Part shown: one piece after another, positions 1-12,720 of the stretch
Layout: every line of letters begins with the position of its first letter
How positions within the stretch are numbered: the stretch's first letter is position 1
From: Salarias fasciatus
Taxonomy: Eukaryota > Chordata > Actinopteri > Blenniiformes > Blenniidae
Length of the DNA: 64,000 bases
Assembly: GCF_902148845.1 (NCBI RefSeq)
Contig: NC_043760.1
Span: 24,023,743-24,087,742, forward strand
Direction: 5' to 3'
Made by a program: the position numbers and the translations under genes
The notes under the pieces: generated by a model
Told to the model about the DNA's origin: nothing
The model's database searches: none
What the model saw: the letters and a program-made list of their open reading frames with translations, nothing else

Positions 1-2037
1 CTCCATCGTCAAACATCCCGCTGCCAGGCGGAGGGAGAAGAAAAGGGAGAGAAGCCAGTCGATACTGAATCAATAGGAGCTGAGAAGCAGAGATGAGTAT
101 ATCCCCGGATATTCTGAACATGGCAAGGAATACACACACACACACACACAGCACTGCTGTTCACTTACTGCAGCCCGTTGCAGGTGGATAGGGCCGCGTG
201 GGAGTTCTCGTTCCCCCTCACCTGGCCGTGGTAGTAGCAGTGCTCTCCGCCCTGCGGGGGGAAAGCACAGCTCCGATGCAGCGCCGGACGTCACACATTA
301 AAGGCACCGCTTCCCTATTTAACCGTCATGTGCTTGAATTTTAACACAGTTTCAAATCTGTAACAGCTTGAGGCACAGATGTTGGTTTGGCTTATTTGCA
401 GAGCACTCCTGTCGGGGGTCTCGGCTTGATGAGGCGGTTACAGGCACTATGTGTGACTCAGCTGTCAGGCCCAGGGTGAGCAGAGGACACCTCCTCCCAC
501 CCAACTCCAGTTTTTTTTTTTTTTTATTTCTTTCCCTTCCTCTCTCACGCTTCACCCATCCCACCCTGCACTGCTGCTGCAGAGTGCTTTCTCTCCCCAC
601 GTCACGTGACCAGAGCTCCAGCAGGAGGCTGCAGGGGAGCAAAACCCTGCTGATTCAGCTACAGTACACCCAGCCCAGCTCGCTGCTGCCTGATTCAGCA
701 GCATCAGGAGGAGCCGGCTCTCATCCACCCCCCCCTCTCTCCATCTCCTCTTTACCTCTGCTCTATAAGATGACGCGATCGCAGGTTTTAACCTACTTAT
801 GCAAGTCTGTCCATCTATTCCTGAACATTTTGTTCCTTTCAGCCACAGCTTCTTGAAGGAATTTGTCAATTGTTGATTAAAAATAGCAATCAAAACGCTA
901 CCTACTTCAGTACTGGTATTTCAGTCTACTTCCTGAACTCCTTTTTGTGCATTTTACCAACAATATATGTGAATTTTCAAAAGAACAGTAAAGAACTTTA
1001 CCTTTGACAGAACGGGTTTCCCTCCTTCATAGTGGATCTCCACATAATCTGAAGACAGCAAGTCACTGATGAAAACAGAAATGTGGTTAGTTACAGTGGA
1101 AGGATGCGATGCGGCGACAATAAAAACACACACATAACAGCCTGTTTGTCCTCGCTGTGACTGACTCACACACTGTGGTTTTGGGTTAGCGGTGAGCAAA
1201 GCTTTGGTTTAAACAGGAGCGCTCGTCACCGCTGCGCCTGGGTTCGCCTGCATAAACACTCTCATGGTATCTAAAACGTGTGGCGGGGATGTTAAATGAT
1301 GCAAGGCCTCAGGAAAAATGATGATACATGTAATTAGGACAGTGAGCTAAGTCTGAACGACGCAGCAGAAACAATGAGTTTGTTAAGCTGGTTGACACGG
1401 TTATAAAGGTCACTGGTGTAAAAAAGGCCATCGGACGTTATAAAGTCTACAGGAATCTCCTGAAACTGCAGTTTTTACATGACTGTTTCTTCTCTAAATT
1501 TCAAAAATTGCACCACTGATTGAGAAACAACACAAATGAAAGGAAGAGAAACCAAGTGACCGAAACTGCGAGCTGTCAATGACGCCTAATGTGATAAATG
1601 ATTGTTAGGCCGCGGCTTCACCTTGAACATAACGGTCCTCCCAGCAGTTCCCGCTGTCTGAGTCAGCGTCCCTCACCATAACATGCACTCAATCTGTTAG
1701 CTGACTTCAAGTGGCTGCGATTTCTGCCACAAAGGCACTTTTTTTTTTTCCAGAGTAACCTTGCAAATCAAAAACATTCACCTCTTTGTGAACATGCAGT
1801 GGTATCACAGGACAAAGAAGAGGAAATCCAACATGGGGAAAGTGACAGATTTATCTCGTGACACCAGCGGAGTGACATTTTTGAGTGATGCTCAGCGACA
1901 CGCAAGCAGGAAGTGTACAATAATGGGAGAAGAGTCGTGGCATCTCCCAGAGATTTGTGAGTGAGGGGCTATTTATAGCTTGACAGATGAGGCAAGGCGA
2001 GGAGAGTGGGCCACGCCACAGTGTGCTGGTGTTTGTA

Positions 2038-2080
<43 letters not shown>

Positions 2081-5000
2081 GTAGGTGGTCAGCAACACTG
2101 CGGCGTGAAGCACTGGAACATGAATATCCAGAGGTGTGTGTGTGCGTCAGTCTGTGTGTGTGTGGTGACCACAAAGAAGAGGGGAGTCCTGCCCTGAAAG
2201 TCTTTCCATCTGCCACAATGCAGCACAAACAGCAGCAGCAGCAGCAGCAGAGGAAAGAGGTGAAGCAGAGAGAAGGGGACCAAAAAACTGCAGGAGGTGC
2301 TTATTCCTGGCACCTGACCAAGCGCAGCTCTGAAACACCACACGACGCCGTCACAGTGCTCATGCAACGAGGCAGGCTACACCCAGCGTTTGAAGAGATG
2401 CCCTGAAGAAAGGTCAACGGCACTGAAATATTCACAAAAACAAAGCAGGGAGGAAATAAACCTCAGCCCCTTTTCCAGAAGGTAAACAGCTCCGCTCGAT
2501 GCCTAAATCATCATCAGCATCAGTGGATCTCAAACGCCAGGTACAGTCCGAGGTGAGCTGATAAAGTAGCATCCATTGGCAGGTTGCAGACCTATCTATA
2601 TTTAGATCAGTACTGTCGCAGCTACGCTACGACACAAACTCCTCACATACACACACACACACACACACAAAACAGCATCCCACAGATAACCTGCCGGCAA
2701 ACAGCTGGGAATCAAGGTCACGCTGTCGAGCTGTGAACACTCCGCTGCTGTGGTGTTGATTCCTGACCGTCTAACAAAGTGAAAAGCAGCGTTTTTCTGA
2801 CACAATGTACCGTGTCAGGCTGGAATTGACATGAGATGATCAGTAGTCCCGCCTCTCAACACATGCTAACTTAAATACACACGTATGCGCTTCAACCTCC
2901 ACCTGCAAAATGTCACAGAACCCAAAAACTTCTGGTGTCATTTCAGACGAACCCTGCAGACTCAAGAAAGGCCGATGATATTGACTCTACTTCTGGCCTT
3001 CCTGGTGTCATGAGTGATCTTGAAACAACATTAGCATCAACGGATTTCTAGATTTGCACAGTGAAGCAAATACTTCATCCTCAAATAGCTGCTGTAATCT
3101 GAACTCTTAAAATCATAACGAAATGAATACAAAGACAACAGAGGAACCACTGGCGCTCACTTAATGCTCTGTGTTATAAAAGCTTTGAAAACTAATAAAA
3201 ATAAATTCAAAAAAGCTAAAATCTCTGCGGTTATCAGTCAAACAAAATAACTATTCAATGTGAAATGACGGCGCCTTTTGACTGAAACCAGCTGTAAATC
3301 CCATTAAGCAATCTGAAATCCAATCACAAGTTTTAAGCCCTCATACCGCTGTGCATTAAGCCCTCACATATGTAGACTGGCTACTTTAAGTCGGGGGTAA
3401 ATCAATATGATTGAGCGTCCGGAGTGCTCTGAACAGGACAGTGTTTGCAGACCACACAATAACTGTCTCTCTGCTCATTTTTGATGCAACATTATTAAAG
3501 CTTCATTAAAGCTGAAGGCATGAGTCGTCCCTAAAGCATCCTGCTAAAAAAAAAAAAAAAAGAAAGAAAGAAAATCATCTTGGGCTACAGCCTGGCGGCC
3601 GGACACAGATTGCTTTTAGTGCTGAAAAGCCAGCATGCTGACCTATTCAATTACACCTTGGCATTATCTGCAACTGAGGCTGCATTAATCACTAATCTGA
3701 CACACAACACATATCATTTACAAACAGCAGTCGGCTGCTGATGGGAATCATCGATGTAGTCATTTCTCTCACGTCCTGCTTTCAAACCTGAAACTCCTCA
3801 CCTAAAATATATCTTAATTCCAACGCCGTTCAGTCCTTTTCTTCATCGTAAACCTCTCGTCAAGCGGATCTACTCAAAACCGAACAGCTCTGCTGTAAGA
3901 AATGAAACCCGCATCACCGTTTCCCTTTTATGGTCTTATTAATATTCTGCATAGCGCCACATAATATTTTGCATAATATTATGTGGAGTGAAGAGTGTCA
4001 GTGTGGATCTGTTGGGGCAGACATCTTCAGACAGGCTGTACATAACCTCCTCTAACAGGGAACCAATAGGTGTTCCTCTCTGTCAACATGACCTTGACAG
4101 CGAATACGGTTTGTTATGATAGAAGCAAGAAATTGAACTTCACTTTCCTCCAGTTGTTGTGCTACTCTGACACTAACTTTGCACTCGCCTCCTCTGCAGT
4201 GAAGAGACTTGGGGAAACGGCAAAAAAAATAATGTATAGGCCTCCTACAGCTTTCCTTCCAGGACCGGATCGGGTTTCCATGACTCATTCTAAACTAAAA
4301 AACAGCCCAGAAGCAAAAAAAGCATGGAAAGTACATACATCTAACAGCGATCACAAATCCCTATATAGAATCAGCATCCACAAACTTCCTTTAATAACCA
4401 CAGGAGCTGGGATGAACCAAAAAAAATCCATTTCTTCAGCTGCTGTAGTTAGATGAGAGAACTTACTTGTTCAATGCCAGATCCAGAACAAATCTGGAGC
4501 CGAACGCTTCCAACTGGAAGCTGACTTGGGCGAGATGGACTGCCTGTGAGGGGAGGAGAGGGAAGTCACTGCAGATGACGGCGGCTTGCAGAGAGAGCGA
4601 AATCAAAGCTGTGCATACAGAGCAAAGACCCTCGCAAGTCCACCTCCGACATCCCTTACAGTAAATCTAAACAAAGGACGGACGCACGCTGGCTTTAGGG
4701 ATAGGAGGTCTTTCTTGGCACCGGGTGTCTGGCATCATTCCAGTTCATCAGGGAAAAAAAATAAAGCATGTCTGGCAAAGTGATGTGTGTGTCTGTGAAG
4801 GTTCGCAGAGCTCTGTGAACCTTAAAAAACACACTTATAACAGCTGAAATTCCTCATGAACTTTTCACAACAGTCTCCCCCGTCCGTCCCGCCCCGGTGC
4901 GAGCTCACCTGGCCCTCCGAGGCTTGGTTCCTGGTCCGGGTGTTCAGGTCATGGTAGGTGCTCTCCGAGTCCTCGTTCAGGTAGTAGATCAGGCGCGAGG

Positions 5001-6158
5001 GGTAGGTGATCACATGCTCTGCTGCATGGCGTGTTGTGTTGTCTGTAGCAGGTGCTGCAGTTGCCTGTTGCTTCAGCAGGGCTGGCACTGCGTCCCTCTC
5101 AACCTTGTCCTCTACTCCTTGAGAATCTGCGAAGGAATCCCGACACACACAGACATGAGGAAATCTGAGCAGTGCATCACACACACACACATGCACAGCT
5201 GTCATCCTTTATTCATGACACACATGATAATAACGCTGGGGCGATCGGACACTGCATTACTGCAATTCCTCATCACACAGTTTGGCTTCGCCGGTTTCGT
5301 ACCGTAGCACACCGTCAACAATACTGAATAGGAACCGATGCGTTTAGCCGTACTTAGAAACAAAGTAAAAACTGCAGTGCACGGATGTGTTTTATTCAAA
5401 GGGCTCGGCGACTCCTGCAGATGAGACGGAGAGCACACACAGTCCCCATGACAGTCCATTCACATGCAGCAAGTCACACATGACAGAGAGCAGCCTCTCA
5501 TATCTCATCATAATAACACTGCTGGGAGGTCTGCACCTCATGCACCATCACGCTGGAGACGCAGCACATAAGGTGCACCGATTCCCGAGAGGAGAGGCAC
5601 CGTGTGCGCGCACACGGCACATCTCTACGGAGGTTATTGGGAGAAACACACGCGCGGAGTGAAAAGGTGTGTGTGTGTGTGTGTGTGTGTGGCCAGGTCA
5701 AAGTGACGGGGGGAGCAGGGAGGCGATACGCACCGTATGAAGCTGCGGATGGACGGAGCCAGGGCGAGAGGACGCTGACGAGCAAAGTGGCCACAGATAT
5801 CAAACGCATGATTCATATTTGAGAGCTGGAAATATCTCGGTATCAACACATCAGCGCGGTGGTTATTAGCTCGCGGCCCATCGCGGCGGGGGAGGTGCCG
5901 TGCAGGGGGGCTTTCTTCATGGATCCGGGAGGCACCGGGCTCTGCGGCTGCAGTAGCGGCTGAGAGGAGGAGGAGGAGGAGGAGGAGGAGGAGGAAGAGG
6001 AAGGGGAGGAGGAGGAGGAGGGGCGGGGGGCGATCAGGACGGGAGGGGGGAGCGGAGAAGGCGGTGGCCAGGCTGCAACTGGAAGTCAGGCTGGAGGCAA
6101 GGCTCCGCCTCGGAGAGCCTGCACACACAGACACACACGCACATACACACACACACAC
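1..6158 (-). CDS. adam23: adam23, 5' part (signal peptide and prodomain exons), partial
   Basis: ADAM23 is a type I membrane, disintegrin-containing protein whose metalloprotease domain is inactive; it acts in neuronal adhesion and binds LGI proteins. Coding exons read on the minus strand: 4909-5126, 4467-4543, 1002-1065, 169-251, plus a probable first exon at about 5936-6158. All have AG/GT borders and phases that close (218, 77, 64 and 83 bp). The translation carries motifs that match the ADAM23 prodomain: [54 protein letters not shown] and [20 protein letters not shown]. The last exon ends in a split His codon, as expected before the next prodomain exon. The metalloprotease, disintegrin and transmembrane parts lie beyond position 1. 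The first intron between prodomain exons (1066-4466) holds CA/GT and CAG repeats and no other exon that I could find. Whether this is the a or b teleost copy cannot be told. Confidence 0.9.
132..150. repeat. (CA)n microsatellite
   Basis: About 9.5 CA units, immediately downstream of the adam23 exon at 169-251 on the minus strand, in intron. Confidence 0.9.
2041..2078. repeat. (GT)19 microsatellite
   Basis: A perfect 38-bp GT run in an adam23 intron. A second, shorter CAG run follows at 2230-2250. Open frames reported across these repeats are artefacts of the repeat. Confidence 0.95.
5667..5692. repeat. (GT)13 microsatellite
   Basis: A perfect GT run between adam23 exon 2 and the probable exon 1. 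Confidence 0.9.
5936..6158 (-). other. adam23: probable adam23 exon 1 (signal peptide)
   Basis: An open frame on the minus strand begins at an ATG (6158) inside a TG repeat. It runs through a Ser/Ala/Pro-rich stretch into a long leucine run (about residues 47-65), then SAATAAAEP. This resembles the layout of the human ADAM23 N terminus, where a Pro/Ala-rich leader precedes a leucine-rich signal core. A GT after GAG CCC G (intron starting at 5935) has the phase needed to join the exon at 5126, but its sequence (GTGCCT) is a poor donor. The start codon is also doubtful, because a GTGTGCAG just downstream could be a 3' splice site. The GA-rich run coding for leucines (5963-5994) is a repeat in its own right. 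Confidence 0.5.
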
Positions 6159-6199
6159 ACTGGTCGTCTCAGTGAAATCAATTATTAAATACTAGAATA

Positions 6200-9190
6200 A
6201 AACTACTTGCAAAAAAATAGCATTAAAAATTCAAATCTCATACATAACCACACTCCAGTGGATTTTAAAGCGTGGGGAGGGCTGTGGGCCATCAGGGGGC
6301 TGCAGGGCAGCAGGGTCAAGAAATCAGGGGGGGTGTTCCTCTTACCTGCGTTAATTTAATCACATTTTTATTGATATTTTTCAGAAGATTTTATCAATTA
6401 ATCCATCGAACCTGCAGCCCTGCCTGGAGCCACACGTGGCTCTGTGGGCCATCACTAACCTTTCACAGAACTGCATTTAAATATATGTTTTTTTCTTATT
6501 TTCTTTTTTATTTACAAGCCAGATTTACTATCAAAATCACTCTTATCCTTTGGTTTTTTTTAAAAAAAAATCATATTTTACTTTTTATTTTATTTATTTG
6601 ACATAAAAACAAAACATGAAACCCCCCAAATCAACAAGAATTTTTCAATGAAAAGCAGCTTAAAATGAAAAAAAAAAGTGGGAAAAAAACAAGCAACACT
6701 AGTTAACAAAAGTCAAGTCAAGTCAGCTAACCTGTGTTCGTTACCACACATGGAAGAATGGGAATAGTCACTTGCATAGGAAAAGTGTAAATACTGTCCT
6801 TGTTGTTATTTTCACACTTTTAAAAGTCGTTTTGCCAAGTTGGAGCTTCCAGCTGTCTGATTTGGGCGCTTTGGTATGAAACACACCTAACATAGAGCAT
6901 AAGTGTTTGTTGAAACAGCAGTGGAGGAAAAGCCTCCTTAATCATGTTCAAAATGATCCTCCCGTTCCAGGAAACACTGTGTCCATTGTGTTTTCTGCTC
7001 TTCAGTTATTCAGATGACAAAATTACTTCAAGCAAAACTTATAAACATGGACTTTAAATTAGAATTACACTGCCACCTTTATATGTGATATAAGATCCAC
7101 AAATTATGCTGACATGCAGACACAGAGAGAAGCCTTTGATTGATCTAATAGTCTCCTCTATGGCCGAAAAAGTCCACAAAGAAACGGTCATTTTGCATCA
7201 CTGGAGACTGAGACAGCCGAGACAAGCCTGTCTGGCTCTCTGGTGAATCAAAAGAGAAAAGATGCATATGAATAGTCTGAAACTTATTAGCCTTAATCGC
7301 TGGCATTCTGAATAATTTAACATGAACGGAGGGGTTGAGCCGGGGGAAATTGTAACGCTGCAGTGTTACATGTACAGTCTGACTGTGGAAAGTAAATGAG
7401 TTGATTTTTGGATGTGATATCAGGACAAGATGATTAAGATTATAGATAAGATAACTTATCAGTCTATGTGTATATTAAATCCATAATGTATTCGTCTATC
7501 GATGTGTATATAAACATGATCCCAAACACACCCAATCTCCCCAGCTCTTTGAGCCCTGCACACAACACATCCTCTGCACCAGACAGTGTGTGCGTGTCCA
7601 GATGGCAATAAAGTTCTTGACCTGACTATTATCTAAATGCGACAGACTGCAGGTGCACGGTGTTTTGCTCCCACAGTTGTGTGGCGGCGCTGATGATAGA
7701 CTGGGATGCAGATGCCTCTCTGTCTTTCTCTATAATTTCTGAATCACACAGACAAACCAGCTGCTTTTAAAGGAGGAGCACACTTTGTTTTCCCATATTT
7801 AGGAAAACACTTCAGGCATTTTTCAGATGCCTAAATGACTCACAAAAACAAAGTTATCATGATTAGTTGGACTTCAACTCCATGTGACCCAAAACTAGAT
7901 AAAGACAGTACAGAAGATGGTTAACAGTTCTAAATCATGCAGCAATCTCACTATACCTTTGCTGCTGTGTGTTGATTTGGCAGGAATATTGAAAGAAATA
8001 CATGAATTTTACACATGCGTACATCCTACTCATACTTTTTTCAGACTAGGGGCGCAGAGGCCTGATGCTTTCCCCAAAATAAAGAGGTCAAAAGGCAGAG
8101 CACACTTGTAAAAAGATCACAAATTAACTTGACATGTATGACTTTGAGAGGATCCTAGAAGAAACTCTAAAAAAAATAACATATTTTGGTGAGACACATT
8201 CATTTTAGTAATCATAAATATGGGAAAAGAAAATCTGATGTGTATTGTCTGCTTGTGTGTCTGTGATGGAGCTTAAACTTTGAAATGATAACTTGTTGTG
8301 TTTGGAAACCGCTCGGGGACTTTTCAAAGACGCGAGTGTGTGCCGCAGACCGAGGAGCTCCTTAATGGGTTTACTATGTCGGAGCTGTGGAACTTGGCAG
8401 ACGGTCGCGATAACTCAATATACTGCATCAATTTTTCCAACTTTTTGAGAGTAGAATGTTAAATTGCGGGAATTCCCCCTCTGACTGAACTTGAGTCATA
8501 CAGTGAGGAGGCATAACATTCTGACCACAGACACTCATTAACACTTTATAAGGGGGTGATGAAGCCTTATGGGCAGCATGTAGCGCTCTCTAAGGAAGGG
8601 ACCACCTTGAAATTGCCATAGTTTACCTAAAGGATTAGCAGCAGAGCCTTCAAGTCTGTAACTCGCAGCCCTTGTACAGTCCACATAAGGCTGAATCTTT
8701 TTTGTGGCTCTGAACAAATTGTATTTGCTAGAAGGGGAGTAAAAAACAGTTATTTAGTCAGGAAATTCTGATCTAGTCAGGTAAAGATTTATAAAAAACA
8801 TAATGTTAAGGATGATTGGTTTAATGTGTAAAGTGAAGTCGTCATATAAATCAAACAATCTAAATTCACAGATTTGACAGATTTGAAATTAGGACCAGCC
8901 CAGGATTTACCAAACAGTTTACAGTGTGATAAACCATCAGGGTGAGCCACAAGCCTTCTCCTCTAATGAGCTCCATGCAACAAGGTGCTGAATCAGAATT
9001 ACAGCAGGAACAAACAGGCCACACACGCAACATGAGTGTGTGTGAGTGTGCGTGTACTTGAGAGAGGAGGGGGAAAAAAAATCACGGATCCCCTCCAAAG
9101 GAAAAAAAAAAAAAAAAAAAAAAAGAAAAGAAAAAGGAAACGTGTGCGATTGGTTTAGTCCAACAGCTCCGCTGAATGAACGCTTTCTTC
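6200..9190. other. intergenic region between adam23 and cmklr2
   Basis: This is AT-rich sequence between two divergently oriented genes. No exon with recognisable protein similarity was seen on either strand; the open frames are short and repeat-like. At 7600-7620 there is a CAATAAAG-type tail like those ending some fish LINE fragments. At about 8500-8535 there is a stretch that resembles a widespread fish DNA-transposon remnant; both are too short to assign. Confidence 0.6.
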
Positions 9191-9450
9191 TAAGCAACAA
9201 CTTTTCTTCCCTCTGCGGTCAGTTTGACGCGTCAGCCCGGCGCACCCACCGCACATCCAGCCCCGGGACCGGAGACCCGGACACCCGCACACCGAGCCCT
9301 GCTGCAGCCCGGTCCTGGATGCACCGCGGATGCAGTGAACTTCATGTGGGGACTTTGTCCGGGACTAAAGAAAGCAGCGGGACCTCCATACCCGGCGCTC
9401 TTTACGCACAGAAAGGAAGAAGAAAGAAGAAAAGGAGGGCTGTACTTTCA
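9190..9450 (+). promoter_or_regulatory. candidate promoter and first untranslated exon of cmklr2
   Basis: GC-rich, CpG-containing segment in otherwise AT-rich DNA, ending in a good donor (CA|GTAAGC at 9451). It lies 1.5 kb upstream of the receptor coding exon on the same strand, which suits a 5' untranslated exon. The assignment rests on position and composition only. Confidence 0.4.
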
Positions 9451-10793
9451 GTAAGCGATGCACGAAAACCTCAAAAACTCCACAGTTTCAACATGTTATG
9501 CCTCTTTGCTTGCGTTTGAAACTAGTTTCTATTCAGAGGTTAGCCTTTTTCTTCTCTCCTTGGCGACGATATTCCAGCATCTTCCTCTTTTCTGTTTGCT
9601 GGTCGCATTAAATCTCCATTCAGTATTAAGTCCACGTAGTCTCTTCTCTTTTCTGATGACTTGATGTTTTGTAGATTCCTTAACTATTAAAGTGACCATA
9701 TTTGGTCACTTTTGCACTTAGATTTGTTTATTTTTTAAACCTAATTTATGACAATCATCCTATAAAATATGATCGAATTGTTCTTGAGATCATTGTTAAA
9801 GCTTCTTTTCTTCCTTCTCATTCCATCTGAATGGCGCTTTCAGCCTGAATGTATGATAAACAGTCTTTAAAAACATTGTGTATGCACAGTATTGTACAAG
9901 TAAAACTAATATAATTAAGTCATATTTAGTGTACATTTCTTTTGTTGAAAAAATAAAACAAATAGTTGCACTTTGGTACTCAGTCAATCTGGTACAGAAA
10001 TCTAGACAGAAAATGATCCAATGTAGACACCTTTTAAACTCGAAAACAAGGAAATATGTGTGATTTACATCAGTTTGATGCTTTTTAAAACATTTTATTG
10101 TGTCTACATAACACACAATTGCATTTACATTGACTTTAAACAATTCAAATATCCTCTTCTTACACTCTGGTATGTAGTATTTTAACTGTGACCTAACAGT
10201 TTATCAAAAGTTAAAATGTCCCAATCTGCATGGTCGTGACTTTTTTTCTTTCATTTTCTTATTTGTTACTGTAAAATAGGTGCAAAACCTACTTATTTCA
10301 CAAAGTATTTTATTCTTCTTATATAGCTTTCCTTTGAGCATTTGACATGATTTATGTCAGATTCCTCACGTCCGTTTAAGACTTCTTTAGTTTGTTTGCT
10401 TATCTGAGAGGTTTCCTCCGAATACACTTACAATGCACAAGGAGGAATATAAACACTCCGACATAAGACAAGTGTCTGACTTCCCCCTGCGTTCAGCTCT
10501 AAACACAGCTTGATGGGGAATGTTTCTCAATCTGTCGTTTGAAACATACGCACACATAAAGGTCCTAAAATGACCTTGACGGTGATACCGTGTGTTCACC
10601 TTTCACCCACATCTTTTGAGCACTTGCTGAAGATGAGCGATGTGTTTTCTTTCCATCCTGCGATGTATGTAAACTTTGTGAAGCTCCAGTCTTTGTACGT
10701 TCCTCCCTGTTTACTTTCAGAACAAACTGAATGAATCACACCCTCTGAAGCATCTTTCTGTTGTTCCTGATGGATGTTGACCTAATGTTTCAG

Positions 10794-10891
10794 GGCTGCT
10801 CGGGACACACCCAGCTGAATGTCCAGCCGCAGGCTCGGAGCGAGGCGTGTGTGTGTGGAAAACAGCCGGGCGGAATCACAACCAGTGCTCG
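10794..10891 (+). other. candidate second untranslated exon of cmklr2
   Basis: A 98-bp segment bounded by TTTCAG before 10794 and GTGAGA from 10892. It lies directly upstream of the 3' splice site at 10988-10989 that opens the coding exon. No open frame continues into the receptor, so it would be untranslated. cDNA would be needed to confirm it. Confidence 0.4.
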
Positions 10892-11018
10892 GTGAGAACG
10901 CGCGTTCCGGGATGAGCGTGTGCAAATACTGGTGTTTACAGATCACTTGTCAGGAATGCATCTTATCATGGATTCCGTTCTTCCCACAGATAAACGCTGA
11001 GCTTACGCCCTCGCCACA

Positions 11019-12098
11019 ATGGAGGAATCGGCCGAAGACTATGGAAACTACACGTACGAGTACTACCTGGAGTACGGTGACATGGAGGAGCTTAAAGTAG
11101 ACCACAGGCAGAGGGAAACGATGCACATAATCTCAGTCGTCATCTACATCGTTTCCTTCGTGCTGGGCCTAATTGGGAACGGGATCGTCATTTGGGTGAC
11201 AGGGTTTAAAAGCAAAAAGACGGTCAACAGCGTGTGGCTGCTGAATCTCGCCCTGGCAGACTTCGTGTTTGTACTCTTCCTGCCCTTCTACATTGATTAC
11301 ATTCTGCGGGACTTCCACTGGGACTTTGGCGTGGCCATGTGCAAGCTGAACTCGTTTGTGTCCGTGATGAACATGTACGCCAGCATGCTCTTCCTCACAG
11401 TGCTCAGCATAGACAGGTATGTCTCCCTGGTCCACGTGAACTGGTCCCAGAGGCACCGCACGGTGGAGAGAGCCTGGGTGACGTGCGGTTGCATATGGGT
11501 GCTGGCTGCCGCCATGAGCTGCCCCGCTCTCATCTTCCGTGACACCATGCGCTTGCACGACAAGGTGGTGTGCTTCAACAACTTCCACACCCAGGACGGA
11601 CACACGGCGGCCATGAGACACATCACCGTAGTGGCTATTCGCACCACAGTGGGTTTTCTCCTCCCGTTCACAGCCATATGTGTGACAGGCATACTACTGA
11701 CAGTCAGAGTGAAAAAATCGGGGGGTTCAGTCCGCTTGTCCAGCTTCTCCAAAACAGTCACTGCAGTAATCCTGGCTTTCTTTGTGTGCTGGGCCCCTTT
11801 TCATACCTTCAGCATAATGGAGTTATCCATACATTCCTCATTCTACCTCCACAACTTTCTGAAAGCCGGCTTCCCTCTCGCCACCAGCTTAGGCTTTTTT
11901 AACAGCTGCATTAACCCCCTGCTGTACATGCTCTTGGGCAAAAAGGTGCGCCGCATCCTGAAGCGAGCGTGTCTGGACATCACTAAGAGCTCGCTGAGAG
12001 AGCTCAGCCAGTCGATCTCTGCCACCGAGGTGGAGTCTGTGGCCGGACTTCATCCGGACAGCGTGCCTGAGGAGCCGCTGGAGTCATCAACTCTATGA
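11019..12098 (+). CDS. cmklr2: chemerin receptor-like G protein-coupled receptor (GPR1/CMKLR2)
   Basis: A class A rhodopsin-like receptor, 359 residues, encoded in a single exon that opens at 10990 after CCCACAG. The family binds the adipokine chemerin at the plasma membrane. The N terminus is rich in Tyr, Asp and Glu with an N-glycosylation site (NYT, residues 10-12), typical of chemoattractant receptors. Seven hydrophobic helices are present, with GNGIVIW in TM1, LNLALADF in TM2, DRY at residues 132-134, CWAPFH in TM6 and NSCINPLLYMLLGKK in TM7. The TM7 region, the FRDT and CFNNF second-loop motifs and the KAGFPLATSLGF stretch fit mammalian GPR1 best, and so does its place next to adam23 and ndufs1. 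CMKLR1 is the main alternative. The nearest in-frame ATG to the acceptor was taken as start. Confidence 0.88.
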   Translation: MEESAEDYGNYTYEYYLEYGDMEELKVDHRQRETMHIISVVIYIVSFVLGLIGNGIVIWVTGFKSKKTVNSVWLLNLALADFVFVLFLPFYIDYILRDFHWDFGVAMCKLNSFVSVMNMYASMLFLTVLSIDRYVSLVHVNWSQRHRTVERAWVTCGCIWVLAAAMSCPALIFRDTMRLHDKVVCFNNFHTQDGHTAAMRHITVVAIRTTVGFLLPFTAICVTGILLTVRVKKSGGSVRLSSFSKTVTAVILAFFVCWAPFHTFSIMELSIHSSFYLHNFLKAGFPLATSLGFFNSCINPLLYMLLGKKVRRILKRACLDITKSSLRELSQSISATEVESVAGLHPDSVPEEPLESSTL

Positions 12099-12720
12099 CT
12101 ACAGCCGCTCGTGATCAACGGGCGGCTACGACCGAGTGTTAGGACGCACAGGATTGTCACTGCCAGTCTTGCCAGTTAACATTTTCAAAATCAAAATCAA
12201 ATTAAAACTTGAGTTGAGATTTAATCCATTGAGTATGAATTATTAGGCAATCATTCTTATAATTCATAATCCAGTCATGTTTTTAATCACAGTAATTTCA
12301 AGAGTTGATTGGGTCCATCGTCTTGTTCCTGTCCTCTTTGTGTAATACCAACCCCACATTGTGTATTAAGACAGACGCTCATGCTCATCAGGCAATTTCA
12401 AAAGGTTTCTTTGGTCACTGGATGATTGTGATGCTTTTTTTTTTAAAGATATATTGCATAGTATTTAACTGTTACAACCTCTTTGACCAAGACATCTGCT
12501 TATTTATGCCCCTAAGCCTTCTGCAGGTGTCTGGTTGTATAATGTAATGTATTTCCACATTGTGTTTGAATGCATTTTTATAGCATCTGCAAGGTTCATG
12601 TATTGATGTATCATACTTTTTGTAACTAGTTAAGAGATACATAAACTTCATTACTTTAATATATTTAAAGTAAACAGTATATATGTACATATATTCTAAT
12701 AAAAGTTATTGTTCCTAACA
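12099..12720 (+). other. cmklr2: 3' UTR of cmklr2
   Basis: AT-rich sequence downstream of the receptor stop codon, ending shortly after the AATAAA at 12698-12703. No competing gene is seen. Confidence 0.6.
12698..12703 (+). terminator. cmklr2: poly(A) signal of cmklr2
   Basis: Canonical AATAAA about 600 bp after the receptor stop codon, followed by a GT/T-rich stretch. Confidence 0.6.

Noticed and set aside
1987-2406. Open frames rich in Val-Cys and Gln around 2.0-2.4 kb
   Set aside because: They are translated GT and CAG repeats inside an adam23 intron, with no splice or domain support.
6272-6601. 109-codon plus frame after the adam23 promoter
   Set aside because: Low-complexity Phe/Leu/Ile tail from T-rich DNA with no support.
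8495-8535. GAGGAGGCATAACATTCTG as a DNA-transposon copy
   Set aside because: It resembles a common fish remnant but is too short, with no ends or partner sequence.
11169-11761. Two 150-codon minus-strand frames across the receptor
   Set aside because: They are antisense shadows of the GPCR coding exon; the plus frame has all seven helices and conserved motifs.
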